NCBI GenBank assembly: GCA_965237855.1
Contig: CBDEGK010000004.1
Location: 930,001-994,000, forward strand
Origin: CBDEGK01 sp965237855
GTDB lineage: Bacteria > Pseudomonadota > Gammaproteobacteria > Pseudomonadales > Halieaceae
DNA length: 64,000 bases
Direction of reading: 5' to 3'
Shown here: positions 8,942 to 17,057 of the stretch, one piece after another
Layout of the letters: the number at the start of each line of letters is the position of its first letter
Numbering within the stretch: position 1 is the first letter of the stretch
Program-made: the position numbers and the translations under genes
The notes under the pieces: model-generated
Told to the model about the DNA's origin: nothing
Database searches by the model: none
The model's input: only the letters and a program-made list of their open reading frames with translations

Positions 8942-9727
8942 TCAGGAACGATAATCATCCATACTCATGTTCATGCGGTACTGAAAACGCCTCGGATGAT
9001 AGTGGCAATACAGTAAATCGACCACCTTGCCGTCGGCCGTGTAAGATCGCCGAGTCAGCGTTAACACCGGGTCTCCAATCTCCATTCCCAGCTCGCGAGC
9101 AACGAAATCCGGCGCCGCAGAGGCACCGAGATACTGCTCGATGCGATGCACTTCAATGCCGTTCTCCTTGAGAATATCCAGCCGTACCCGTTTCTCCAGT
9201 TCTTTTTCGGTAAAACCACTGGTGATGCCCAGGGTCCAGCTGATGTGGTGCGCAAAGGCGGTGCCGTCCTCGCTGTAGCGCACCCGCACAACGCGATGGG
9301 CTTTTTCGCCACTCTCCAGCCCCAGGTCGACCTGGATGTCGCCGGGCGGAATTAATTTGCCTACGTCGAGCACCTTGATCTTGGTCTTGCGCCCCATGCT
9401 GGCCAGTTTCTCCAGCATCCCCGTCATCGGTACTTCCACGATTTTCGGTTCGTAGTGATGGGTAACATGGGTACCCTTGCCACGACGCCGCTCAACCAAC
9501 TCTTCCCCGGCCATTTCGTCCATGGCGCGCTTGGCGGTGATGCGAGATACCGAGAAGGCTTCCGCCAACTGTTGTTCTGTTGGCATCTGGGTACCATGGG
9601 GTATCGACCCATCGAGAATTCGATTCTTTAGCAGCGTGTACATCTGGTAGTACAGCGGTGTTGGCGCCTCGCTTTGCAGGGAATCCAACTCGCGTTCGCT
9701 AAACAGTGTGCTTATCACAGAATCCAT
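8942..9727 (-). CDS. GntR family regulator, HutC/UTRA subfamily
   Basis: From the ATG at 9727 the protein is 261 residues. An N-terminal winged helix (PLYYQMYTLLKNRILDG, PTEQQLAEAFSVSRITAKRA, then ERRRGKGTHV) is followed by a UTRA effector domain from about residue 90 to 250. The frame remains open for 65 codons further upstream, but the ATG at 9727 matches the family start and has a GAGAG element before it. Such proteins are usually repressors released by a pathway metabolite. It is first in the minus-strand cluster and has a palindrome at 9759-9779 before it, consistent with autoregulation. Effector unknown. Confidence 0.88.
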   Translation of the reverse strand: MDSVISTLFSERELDSLQSEAPTPLYYQMYTLLKNRILDGSIPHGTQMPTEQQLAEAFSVSRITAKRAMDEMAGEELVERRRGKGTHVTHHYEPKIVEVPMTGMLEKLASMGRKTKIKVLDVGKLIPPGDIQVDLGLESGEKAHRVVRVRYSEDGTAFAHHISWTLGITSGFTEKELEKRVRLDILKENGIEVHRIEQYLGASAAPDFVARELGMEIGDPVLTLTRRSYTADGKVVDLLYCHYHPRRFQYRMNMSMDDYRS

Positions 9728-9758
9728 TACAATAACTCTCAGGCCAATTACTCTTAAT

Positions 9759-9779
9759 GATAATCTATTATATCTTTTT
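9759..9779. promoter_or_regulatory. Putative autoregulatory GntR operator
   Basis: GATAAT-CTAT-TATATC followed by a T run matches the palindrome at 6250-6275 (GATATA-ACAC-TATATC then TTTT) at 4 of 6 and 6 of 6 arm positions plus the T tract. It lies about 32 bases before the GntR start codon, inside an AT-rich stretch that could hold the -10 region. The repeat of the motif at both proposed promoters is the evidence; there is no experimental support. Confidence 0.45.
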
Positions 9780-9826
9780 CTAGAACTTCTAAGCCCATGT
9801 AATCCGCGAAATTTCTGTGCCTGATC

Positions 9827-10006
9827 ATGCTGTCGTACCTGCTGAGTAGCGGCGCTAGCGCCGAAACCCTGCGCGTGACCGCCGTCACCGCCCCCGGCAC
9901 GCCCTGGCATGACCGCTGGCAATCAGCAACGACTGGCAGATGCGATCGGCGGCGAAAGCGCGATGGTATTGGATCTGCTGGATCGAGCCAGGCAAGCTTT
10001 CAATAA
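9827..10006 (+). pseudogene. Remnant of a TRAP-type solute-binding protein fused to other debris
   Basis: The first about 30 codons read MLSYLLSSGASA then ETLRVTAVTAPGTPWHDRWQ. This looks like a signal-peptide end and mature N-terminus of a periplasmic solute-binding protein of the TRAP (DctP) type. The frame then becomes low-complexity Arg-rich. In another frame the same DNA reads LADAIGGESAMVLDLLDRAR, QAFNK, stop, which looks like the true C-terminus of a different protein. This is therefore a deletion scar, in keeping with the nearby DctM remnant on the other strand. No functional product expected. Confidence 0.45.
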
Positions 10007-10073
10007 GTAAAACCGGGGACAGACCACGTTTTTACAACTATGCTGAACGCTCTGGCTACGAGGAATCCCCAAA

Positions 10074-10841
10074 ATGAAGACTGTAACCCTGATGCGCACT
10101 CTCATTGCACTGGCACTAGCCAGCCTGGCACCCGCGGTTTTGGCCGGAGAGTTTGATGCTGTTAAGACCAAACTGGAGGCGGCCATGGCGGCCGAGGTCC
10201 GCACAGAAGCTGAAACCGCCAGGGATCGCAATCGCCTGCCGGTTGAAACATTGGAGTTTTTTGGTCTGCGTGACGATATGACCGTGGTTGAATTGATCCC
10301 TGGCGGGGGCTGGTATACCAAGCTACTGGCCCCGGTGCTGGCGGAGGACGGCAAACTTTACCTTGCCTATGGCACCGGTAGGGTCAAGCAAGGCCTACTG
10401 ATACAACCGGGTTTCGAAAAAGTTAGCATCCTGGGGGAAGGTGCCGGCATGGGACGCGCTGAAGGCGCCAAGTTCTACCACGCCAACAACACCGACCTCA
10501 ACGTTAAGAAGGTCGATATGGTGCTCACCTTCCGCAACTACCACAATTTTGACGATGCCTCACGCGCCAATATCAATGCCTCGGCCTTCAAGGCCCTGAA
10601 GCGCGGTGGCACTTACGGCCTGGTGGATCATACCCGCCGCCACATGCAACAACTCGATCCCGAAAATCGGCGCCGATTCGACCCGGTGCTGGCGATCAAG
10701 GAAATTGAAGCCGCAGGCTTTGAGTTCGTCAACTTCTCCGATCTACACTACCGCGGCGATGATGAATTACGCTACGAGGTAGGCCGCAAAACCGTCACCG
10801 GCAACACCGATCGCTGGACTCTCAAGTTCCGTAAACCTTAA
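10074..10841 (+). CDS. Exported class I SAM-dependent methyltransferase-like protein
   Basis: A 255-residue protein with a clear signal peptide (MKTVTLMRTLIALALASLAP, cleavage around AVLA-GEF). It is followed by a Rossmann methyltransferase core: VVELIPGGGWYTKLLAPVL (motif I, about residues 75-93), then DMVLTFRNYHNF and GGTYGLVDHTRR. This matches the predicted-methyltransferase group (COG4798) found in the periplasm of many proteobacteria. The function there is unexplained because SAM is cytoplasmic. It stands alone between transporter remnants and overlaps the end of the DctM pseudogene by 4 bases on the opposite strand. The substrate is unknown, and activity may not be methyl transfer. Confidence 0.8.
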   Translation: MKTVTLMRTLIALALASLAPAVLAGEFDAVKTKLEAAMAAEVRTEAETARDRNRLPVETLEFFGLRDDMTVVELIPGGGWYTKLLAPVLAEDGKLYLAYGTGRVKQGLLIQPGFEKVSILGEGAGMGRAEGAKFYHANNTDLNVKKVDMVLTFRNYHNFDDASRANINASAFKALKRGGTYGLVDHTRRHMQQLDPENRRRFDPVLAIKEIEAAGFEFVNFSDLHYRGDDELRYEVGRKTVTGNTDRWTLKFRKP

Positions 10842-11356
10842 AGAGGGAACAGGGTTAGCTGGGGTACCAGCGCGACGATGATCAGGCCCAGCAGCATCAA
10901 AGCGATGAAGGGCAGCGCGGCTTTCACGACTTCGCCAAAGCCGTCACTGAAAGCGCCCATGGCGACGATCAGGTTCAGGCACACGGCCAACATCAACACC
11001 GGAAACAGGCCACCGATTAATTTGCTGGTGTCGAACAACACCTCGGATACATCGCGCCAGCTCATTTCCCGGTAAATACCCAGCTACAGCAAGAGGGTGT
11101 AGGCAACCGCCACGGCAGCGACTTCGGTGGCGGTGAAGTAACCTGAATAAATGCCACCCAATACCAGGGCCGGCGCTATCAAGGCGCCAAAACTATGGCG
11201 CAAGGCCGCGCGACGGCCCATCTGCCGCGCCTGTTTCGGCATATGGCGACACTGCCACAACACGTACGCCGCAAACAGCCCAACCAACACCAGTGCCGGA
11301 CCGAGACCCGCGTAAAACAAGTCAACGATGGAGGTATTGGTCATTACCCCGTACAG
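10838..11356 (-). pseudogene. Decayed TRAP transporter large permease (DctM) fragment
   Basis: Two open stretches on the minus strand form one continuous frame interrupted by an in-frame TAG: LYGVMTNTSIVDLFYAGLGP ... GGIYSGYFTATEVAAVAVAY ... stop ... LGIYREMSWRDVSEVLFDTS ... LIIVALVPQLTLF. This is the C-terminal half of a DctM-type permease of tripartite ATP-independent periplasmic transporters. The N-terminal half is missing because a different sequence begins near 11350. With the DctP remnant at 9827-10006 it marks a lost uptake system. Not expected to be functional. Confidence 0.7.
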
Positions 11357-11639
11357 GACCTGGTTTTTTATCCTGCTAGCCGGCTCCGCCACCGCCAATA
11401 TCACCATCAGTGGCCTGCTTATCCGTCAAAGCTGGCGGCGTGGACAAACTTTAACCGGCCTGATTTTCCTGTTGAGTATTGGACTGATCTTTGGCCTGAG
11501 CGGACTGTCTTGTATTTCCGCGGGTTCGGTGATCCTGCAGTGGCTGGCAGAGGTGTTGAACTTACTGGCCCACGGTAGCTTCGCTTTTGCGGTGTATCGC
11601 CTGCGACCACACATCCCTCTTCCCAACCGCTCCGAATAG
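11328..11639 (+). CDS. Small hydrophobic protein or fragment, unknown
   Basis: The frame encodes up to 103 residues with two or three membrane segments (TWFFILLAGSATANITISGL, LTGLIFLLSIGLIFGLSGL, and ILQWLAEVLNLLAHGSFAFA). Its first about 25 codons overlap the antisense of the DctM remnant, so the true sequence probably begins near 11350 and this may be the tail of a larger membrane protein left at a deletion junction. There is no good Shine-Dalgarno. I do not recognise a family. It ends 18 bases before the convergent TetR gene. Confidence 0.3.
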   Translation: MEVLVITPYRTWFFILLAGSATANITISGLLIRQSWRRGQTLTGLIFLLSIGLIFGLSGLSCISAGSVILQWLAEVLNLLAHGSFAFAVYRLRPHIPLPNRSE

Positions 11640-11657
11640 AGCACGAAGCGACCAGGG

Positions 11658-12260
11658 CTACGGGGCTGGCATCGTGTCCAGGTAGGCATTGAGCATGGTT
11701 TTCAGTTCCCGCATGAGCGCCCTACGTTTACGCGGGGGAGCCGCGGCAGCCAGGGCCAGGCCGGAAGCGAAAGTCTCCATCAACAGCTTCATCGATGCCT
11801 CGCGCCGCTGACCGGCCCGGTGCGGACCGCGCGCGTTGTCACTGAAACGATCCCCCACCATGGTCGCCATATAGTCGCTGTTACGCCGACGAATTTCCTG
11901 CAGCCGCGGTGAGGCGCGCAAGGCATCCTGGACGGCGGCCAACCAGGGATGATCCAGCAGCATTTGCAACTGAATATCCAGGATGTGGCCGAGGCGCACG
12001 CTGGGGTCCGGGTGCAGGGAGATCTCCTCGGCGATTCGCGTCAATTGCAGCTCGGTGAAGCGCGTCAACAGCCCATCGACCAGGTCATACTTGTCGTCAA
12101 AATAGCGGTACAGGGTGGAGATATTGACCCCTGCCATCCTCGCCACCGAGTTGGTATTGAGCCCCTCGATGCCCGCCTCCAGTAACAGGGTCGCCGCGGC
12201 ATCCAGGATGGCGTCGAAGGTCTTGCGGGCGCGGGCTTGCTTGGGAACGGTGACAGACAC
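11658..12260 (-). CDS. TetR/AcrR family regulator
   Basis: A 200-residue regulator. The N-terminal TetR helix-turn-helix is evident: ARKTFDAILDAAATLLLEAG, then LNTNSVARMAGVNISTLYRYF at about residues 35-55, and FDDKYDLVDGLL. The C-terminal ligand domain is variable. It is divergent from the sterol-desaturase-family gene, with 119 bases between starts. That interval contains a perfect 18-bp palindrome positioned between -35 and -10-like elements. The likely role is ligand-controlled repression of the desaturase gene, and perhaps of itself; the ligand may be a lipid or sterol-like compound (inference). Confidence 0.88.
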   Translation of the reverse strand: MSVTVPKQARARKTFDAILDAAATLLLEAGIEGLNTNSVARMAGVNISTLYRYFDDKYDLVDGLLTRFTELQLTRIAEEISLHPDPSVRLGHILDIQLQMLLDHPWLAAVQDALRASPRLQEIRRRNSDYMATMVGDRFSDNARGPHRAGQRREASMKLLMETFASGLALAAAAPPRKRRALMRELKTMLNAYLDTMPAP

Positions 12261-12286
12261 GGCAGCTCTCTTTCCTGTTGTATTTG

Positions 12287-12355
12287 TTGTTTTACAAGTA
12301 ATTACTTGTATTATAGGGATTGTGAGACTAAAGTAAAAGCCAAGCTATTACTTGG
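12287..12355 (+). promoter_or_regulatory. Desaturase promoter with TetR operator in the spacer
   Basis: TTGTTT (12287-12292) and TATTAT (12309-12314) are 16 bases apart and face the desaturase gene. The spacer and the first -10 bases form the perfect palindrome TACAAGTAATTACTTGTA (12293-12310). A second, imperfect site CCAAG-N6-CTTGG lies at 12340-12355. The position would allow the divergent TetR protein to block RNA polymerase directly. Promoter and operator are predicted, not shown. Confidence 0.6.
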
Positions 12356-12379
12356 ATATTGAAAAGCGAGGACAAAACC

Positions 12380-13177
12380 ATGGAAAGCGCCTGGTACAAC
12401 TGGATGCCCTACCTCATTGCCATTACCTTGATCGCGCTGGAAATTCGTCGTGGCTGCTACAGCGGTGACGCCATGCCCAGCAATGACAAGCTGGTCAACT
12501 TTATCAGCGTCTTCCAGGATTCGATCTTCATCCGACCCCTGGTGGCCTACGCCGGCGCAGCGCTGATCACCATGCTGGCCCCCAGCCACGCCGGCATTCT
12601 CGCCGAACTGCCATTCTGGCCCACTTTTTTGCTGGTATTGTTCGGCCAGGATTTTTTCCACTACTGGTTCCATCGCTGGTCCCACTCCAACGACCTGCTG
12701 TGGGAGATGCATCGCACCCATCATTCCGCAACGCAAATGAGTATTGCCGTTACCCCTCGCCTGAACATGTTGTGGGAGGTAGTTATCCCGGCCAACTGGA
12801 TTTCTGCTGCCATGCTTTATTTCGGCATGGACGAGGTCTTCTGGGCCTGGTTCGGTTTGCGCTCTATCGTCAATTTCGCCAGCCATTCGGATGTGCGTTT
12901 TGACCTGCCCTTGTACAAGAGCAAAATGCTACGCCCACTGATCTGGCTGCTGGAGCGCGTCATTACCTCACCGGATGCCCATCACGCTCATCACGGCTGC
13001 GGCGAGAACGGTGCGCCCATGGGCAACTTCGCGCCGACGGTGATTTTCTGGGATGTGGTGTTCGGCACCGCCCACTTCCCCCACGCTCGACAAGACCGGG
13101 TTGGCATCGCCGACGACCCTATATACCCCTGGTATCGCCAGCTGTGGTGGCCGGTGTTTCGCGACACTAATTCGTAA
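12380..13177 (+). CDS. Sterol desaturase / fatty acid hydroxylase family protein
   Basis: An integral-membrane di-iron enzyme candidate of about 265 residues. The three histidine clusters of the family are present: HYWFHRWSH (near residue 93), HRTHH (near 112), and HHAHH (near 200). Hydrophobic segments lie at residues 8-22, 55-75, 80-95 and 135-160. Members hydroxylate or desaturate sterols, fatty acids, carotenoids or alkylglycerols using O2. I place the start at the ATG at 12380 (MESAWYNW) because GCGAGGAC precedes it; the frame is open 7 codons further to a TTG. It is controlled by the divergent TetR gene and followed after 12 bases by crp/vfr. Confidence 0.85.
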   Translation: MESAWYNWMPYLIAITLIALEIRRGCYSGDAMPSNDKLVNFISVFQDSIFIRPLVAYAGAALITMLAPSHAGILAELPFWPTFLLVLFGQDFFHYWFHRWSHSNDLLWEMHRTHHSATQMSIAVTPRLNMLWEVVIPANWISAAMLYFGMDEVFWAWFGLRSIVNFASHSDVRFDLPLYKSKMLRPLIWLLERVITSPDAHHAHHGCGENGAPMGNFAPTVIFWDVVFGTAHFPHARQDRVGIADDPIYPWYRQLWWPVFRDTNS

Positions 13178-13189
13178 TACACTAAAGGC

Positions 13190-13828
13190 ATGATCAATGT
13201 TCGTGTCCGCCACATGCTGCCCGATATCGAGAACTTCCTCGATCACTGTGACCGACAACATTACAAAGCCAAGTCGATACTTGTTAACGCCGGTGAGCCG
13301 AGCGAGAGTTTCTTCTTTGTACTGAAGGGCTCGCTGTCAGTAATCCTGAAAAGCGATGGCGATCAGGACATGGTGGTGAATTACGTCAACCCCGGCGACT
13401 TCTTTGGCGAGGTGGGTCTGTACAAGCGCAAGGACAAGATTCGCGAGGCCACTGTGCAAGCCAAAAGCGCCTGTGAAATTGCCGAAATCCGCTACGACAA
13501 GTTCCTCGAAATTAAAGATGAATTTCCTGAAATTCTCTACGCCATCGGCTGCCAGATGGCAGACCGCCTGACGAACGCGACCAAGAAATTACACGACCTC
13601 GCCTTTGTTGACACCCGCGGGCGCATTATTAATGCCCTGCATGATCTGTGCGAACAACCCGACGCCATGACTCACCCCGATGGTATGCAGGTGAAGGTGT
13701 CGCGCCAGGAACTGGCCCGTATTGTTGGCTGCTCTCGGGAAGTGGCCGGTCGCATGTTGAAGGGCCTGGAAGAAGAAGGCCTGGTGGAAGTCAGCGGCCA
13801 TACCATGGTGATCCTAGGCGCCCGCTAA
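13190..13828 (+). CDS. CRP/Vfr-type cAMP-responsive regulator
   Basis: A 212-residue CRP family protein close in length to Vfr (214) and E. coli CRP (210). The cyclic-nucleotide domain shows the phosphate-binding cassette GDFFGEVGLYKRKDKIREAT (about residues 66-85), in which the Arg and Thr fit a cAMP pocket. The dimer helix follows, then the DNA-recognition helix VSRQELARIVGCSREVAGR (about 166-184) with the R-E-x-x-G-R pattern of CRP. It probably acts as a global activator. The ribosome-binding site before the ATG is weak (AAAGG immediately upstream). It lies 12 bases after the desaturase gene but is likely independent of it in function. Confidence 0.88.
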   Translation: MINVRVRHMLPDIENFLDHCDRQHYKAKSILVNAGEPSESFFFVLKGSLSVILKSDGDQDMVVNYVNPGDFFGEVGLYKRKDKIREATVQAKSACEIAEIRYDKFLEIKDEFPEILYAIGCQMADRLTNATKKLHDLAFVDTRGRIINALHDLCEQPDAMTHPDGMQVKVSRQELARIVGCSREVAGRMLKGLEEEGLVEVSGHTMVILGAR

Positions 13829-13843
13829 GAAAATAGGCGCCCG

Positions 13844-14310
13844 CTAGAACTCTTCCAGCAGACGCCCTTTGCCGGTGATCTTGTCATGCACACCACTGGC
13901 ACGCAGGGCATGCCAGATGGTGGCGATGTTGATAGGGATCATGGGCTTTTCCAGCCACAACTCCAGGGTTGGGAAGATATCGACGGTCGACAGATTGGTG
14001 CCGCATTGAATGATGGCATCGTCACCGTCTACCTGCTTCGCCGCATCCATGACTTGCTCGATGGAAGTCTCCGCAATCGAGGTGGCGGAGGGGCAGCTCA
14101 AACTGGCAATACCTTTTACTTCAAAGCCGATTTCACTGAAAAACTGGCGCACGTTGTCATCCCCCACGGGGGGTAAGGCGTGATTACTGCAATGCTTTTT
14201 GCGCCAAAGGCATGCAGTGCGTCACGGGCAGCGGTGGTCAGGCCCAGGTCACCGATCTGGGCACGCCTGGCGATCTGAAAGTTGTCCATTGGGGAAAGCC
14301 CTAGTTCACA
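13844..14310 (-). pseudogene. Truncated, frameshifted maleate isomerase / Asp-Glu racemase family gene
   Basis: Two overlapping minus frames join into one protein. The first reads SPMDNFQIARRAQIGDLGLT...AFGAKSIAVITPYPP; after a shift near 14160 the second reads GDDNVRQFFSEIGFEVKGIA...DDAIIQCGTNLSTVDIFPTL...IWHALRASG. The second part matches the C-terminal half of maleate cis-trans isomerases and arylmalonate decarboxylases, with the catalytic CGTN-type Cys. The N-terminal half is replaced by intergenic repeat sequence (14318 on). The combination of missing start and frameshift indicates a dead gene. Confidence 0.7.
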
Positions 14311-14317
14311 GAATAAG

Positions 14318-14371
14318 GGGTCAGAGGAGTGTGGATAACTCTGGGAGTTACCCACATCACCCGCCGACCCC
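14318..14371. repeat. REP-like extragenic palindrome, copy 1
   Basis: A 54-bp element with nested inverted repeats: GGGTCAG...GACCC at the ends and GTGTGGATAACTC...GAGTTACCCACAT inside. An almost identical element in opposite orientation lies at 54768-54822, 40 kb away. Both are between genes and would form long hairpins. This suggests a dispersed genome repeat rather than part of the adjoining pseudogene. Confidence 0.65.
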
Positions 14372-14388
14372 TGCGCGCAAAGCGCGCA

Positions 14389-14424
14389 TAAAAAATGGCC
14401 GGATGGGAAAACCCAACCGGCCAT
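14389..14424 (-). terminator. Rho-independent terminator of the TonB receptor gene
   Basis: On the minus strand the sequence reads ATGGCCGG, T, TGGG, TTTT, CCCA, T, CCGGCCAT followed by TTTTTT. It gives a strong stem with one mismatch and a T tract, 49 bases past the receptor stop. A second small hairpin, GCGCGC-AAA-GCGCGC, lies just beyond (14373-14387). Confidence 0.85.
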
Positions 14425-14472
14425 GATCTTGATAGATCCGGGTTCTATGGCACCCGGACTAACTTCTTATTG

Positions 14473-16893
14473 TTACCAGCGATAAGAAGCGCGCAGATAC
14501 CAGGAACCACCTTCGTAGTTAGCGGCACTACGACGGGGGTAGGTCAGGCCTACGCTCTGACGGTTGGCATTGGGCTCATCAAGTTCATTGGGGTATTTAT
14601 CCAACAAGTTGGAAGCGCCGGCCACAACACGCCAGTTTTCCGTAACATCCCAGCCCAGCTCCATGTCGACATACATCAACGAATCGATCTGGGCGCTTGG
14701 AGCCCCACCGTCAACACCATCGATGCGACCACGCTCATCGTAGTGCTCACCGTAGAAGTTGACACGGAGCAGCCAGTTCCAGTCGTCAGCGAAGAAGGTA
14801 TTGGCTGACATCACAAAACGCTCATTCGGAAAGTTGTTTTCAATATCTTCGATATTGCCTTCACTGACCGGCAGAATCGGCGGCAAGCCTCCGGGACGCT
14901 CTACGGCTGACTGGCCCGTGACTTCAAACTTGTTGTAGTTGAAGGCAAAGCTAAAATCAGTATTGGTGGTGCTATTTGCCCACTCCCAATTGCTCGTCAG
15001 TACCACGTCGACACCTTTTGATTCGGTGTCCAGTGCATTGGTGTAGAAAGAGATCGTTGCATCGGCTGAGCCAGCTACCGGGATATCACCAGTCCGGTAG
15101 ATACGATCTTCTACCTCGATTATATAAACATCCACTGTCAATGATGTGGTGTCTCCCAGCTCTGCAGTAAAGCCAGCACTGTAGTTCAGCGCTGTTTCTT
15201 CGGTCAGCTCTTTACCACCGTTGAGCACCGCAACAGGACTAGTGGGGGGCACCAGGCCTTCCTCTATCTGCAAACCTGTGACGCCATCAAAGGTGGTGAT
15301 GGTGGTGCGCACGTTGGCTTGACCAGGGGTCGGAGCGTGGAAGCCGGTTGACACCGCTGCACGCAGGGTGAAGGCATCAGTCATGCTATAGCGCATGGCC
15401 AGCTTGCCATTAGTGGTGCTACCAAACTCTGAGAAATCCTCGAAGCGCACCGCGGTTTGCAACAAGAAGTCTTCAGAGACATCCCATTCCAGGTCAGCGT
15501 AAACGGCGTAGTTGTCGCTATCAAAGTCACCGGAATCTGCCGGACGGAAACCGTTCAAACCGTTCGAACCCGAACCAGTGTAGGAGTTAAACTCACCAGC
15601 ATTGATGGTATAAGTCTCCTCACGATACTCAGCACCATAACCAAGGAACAAGGTGTCACTGAGCTCGGTGCTCATATCCAAGTTGACGGTCAGTTCTTCC
15701 TGCTCGTAACCACCTACATCGAACGCACGCTGGGCAGGTTCACCGTCAGAGCCGAGGCCCAGGGAGTGGTTAGTGGTGTTGTTGAGGAAATAGTCGAGCT
15801 CGTTTTTGCCAATGCCAGCGCTGACATCGTAGGTAGATGTGCTGCCAAACTCACCCTGAAGACCGGCAAAGAAGCTGTAGTCGGTCTGGTCACCGTCCAG
15901 GTACGGGGTGTAACCCGTCTCAAGCAAGCCGCCATCGTAACCGTAGTCAGCGACCAAGGAAGCCAGCGAGGAGTGACCCTGATTCCGATAGAAGAAGCGG
16001 TAGGTGCCTTCAGTTTCAGCGTAATTACCAAACGCATACAAACGCGTTGTATCGTTGATGTCGAAGCCGGTATTTATGAATACGCGAATCGCCTCGTTTT
16101 TCGGGCGACCCCAGGTTTGTGCAAAGGGCGCGTCATCGAACGGTGAGTCGGCACCGATACCCTGAGCACCATCATCGATATAACCCTGGGCATCCGGACG
16201 TTGAACACCACGGGACAGGGCATCATTATCTGTGTACTCAAAGGTACCGTTGAAAAAGCCCTTGCCGCCAAAGGAGAAGCCGCCGTTACCGGCCACTTTC
16301 ATGGCCTGCTCCTCGTCGTAGTACTCGCCGTACTGAACCAGAACTTCACCACCTTCATCGGCATCTTTCATCTGGAAATTGATCACACCGGCAATCGCGT
16401 CAGAACCGTACTGGGCCGCTGCACCATCGCGCAACACTTCAATCGCCTTGACACCAATGCTGGGAACCATCGCCACGTCGGCGGAGTGAGCACCGTTACC
16501 GGCGGCGGGCGCCAGGAAGTGTACCAGGGCGGAGCGGTGACGACGCTTGCCGTTTACCAATACCAATGATTGGTCAGATGCCATGCCACGCATAGAGGTC
16601 GGCCGCACAAACGCGGAGCCGTCACCGGTAGCCGGGGTTGCCGTATAAGAAGGCACCAGCGTGCGTAAAGCATCTGTTACGTCGGCGGTGTTACCCATGG
16701 CGGCGAGATCGTCGGCGTTGAACACATCAACTGGCACCGGTGAATCCGCGACCGATCGCGGCTTGGAGCTACGAGTACCGATGGTGATGACTTCCTCAAG
16801 AATTCTCTCACCGTCATCCTGTGCCAACACAGGTTGTCCCATGGTTGTGGCCACTGCGGCAATGGCTAAATAAAGGGGTGTGCGTTTTAACAT
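14473..16893 (-). CDS. TonB-dependent outer-membrane receptor
   Basis: An 806-residue receptor with a signal peptide (cleavage after QPVLA) and a TonB-box-like EEVITIGTR near residue 33. A plug domain follows (SPVPVDVFNADDLAAMGN ... MRGMASDQSLVLVNGKRRH ... IEVLRDGAAAQYGSDAIAGV, about residues 50-170), then a long beta-barrel region. It ends with an aromatic residue (YLRASYRW), as outer-membrane barrel proteins do. It imports a bulky nutrient such as a siderophore, vitamin, peptide or polysaccharide fragment using TonB energy; the substrate is not evident. A ribosome site (GGAG) precedes the ATG. The upstream region was invaded by an IS at about 17050, which may affect its promoter. Confidence 0.92.
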   Translation of the reverse strand: MLKRTPLYLAIAAVATTMGQPVLAQDDGERILEEVITIGTRSSKPRSVADSPVPVDVFNADDLAAMGNTADVTDALRTLVPSYTATPATGDGSAFVRPTSMRGMASDQSLVLVNGKRRHRSALVHFLAPAAGNGAHSADVAMVPSIGVKAIEVLRDGAAAQYGSDAIAGVINFQMKDADEGGEVLVQYGEYYDEEQAMKVAGNGGFSFGGKGFFNGTFEYTDNDALSRGVQRPDAQGYIDDGAQGIGADSPFDDAPFAQTWGRPKNEAIRVFINTGFDINDTTRLYAFGNYAETEGTYRFFYRNQGHSSLASLVADYGYDGGLLETGYTPYLDGDQTDYSFFAGLQGEFGSTSTYDVSAGIGKNELDYFLNNTTNHSLGLGSDGEPAQRAFDVGGYEQEELTVNLDMSTELSDTLFLGYGAEYREETYTINAGEFNSYTGSGSNGLNGFRPADSGDFDSDNYAVYADLEWDVSEDFLLQTAVRFEDFSEFGSTTNGKLAMRYSMTDAFTLRAAVSTGFHAPTPGQANVRTTITTFDGVTGLQIEEGLVPPTSPVAVLNGGKELTEETALNYSAGFTAELGDTTSLTVDVYIIEVEDRIYRTGDIPVAGSADATISFYTNALDTESKGVDVVLTSNWEWANSTTNTDFSFAFNYNKFEVTGQSAVERPGGLPPILPVSEGNIEDIENNFPNERFVMSANTFFADDWNWLLRVNFYGEHYDERGRIDGVDGGAPSAQIDSLMYVDMELGWDVTENWRVVAGASNLLDKYPNELDEPNANRQSVGLTYPRRSAANYEGGSWYLRASYRW

Positions 16894-17057
16894 GGTGCTT
16901 CTCCGTAGGTGTGCTTTTTATGTTGTTTGTGGTGTAGCCTTTTTTTTCAACAGCTATACGGGATGCCAGGTGCTAAACCTGTCCCTACCCATCCGCCCAC
17001 CTTAGCGCGGGGGGCGGCGCAAAAGCAGGTGCAAAAATAGGAAATATTCTGTTGTGG

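Noticed and set aside
14332..14371. The hairpin near 14340 as a terminator of the maleate-isomerase remnant
   Set aside because: It has no T tract and lies on the upstream side of that gene; its second copy at 54768 shows that it is a dispersed repeat.
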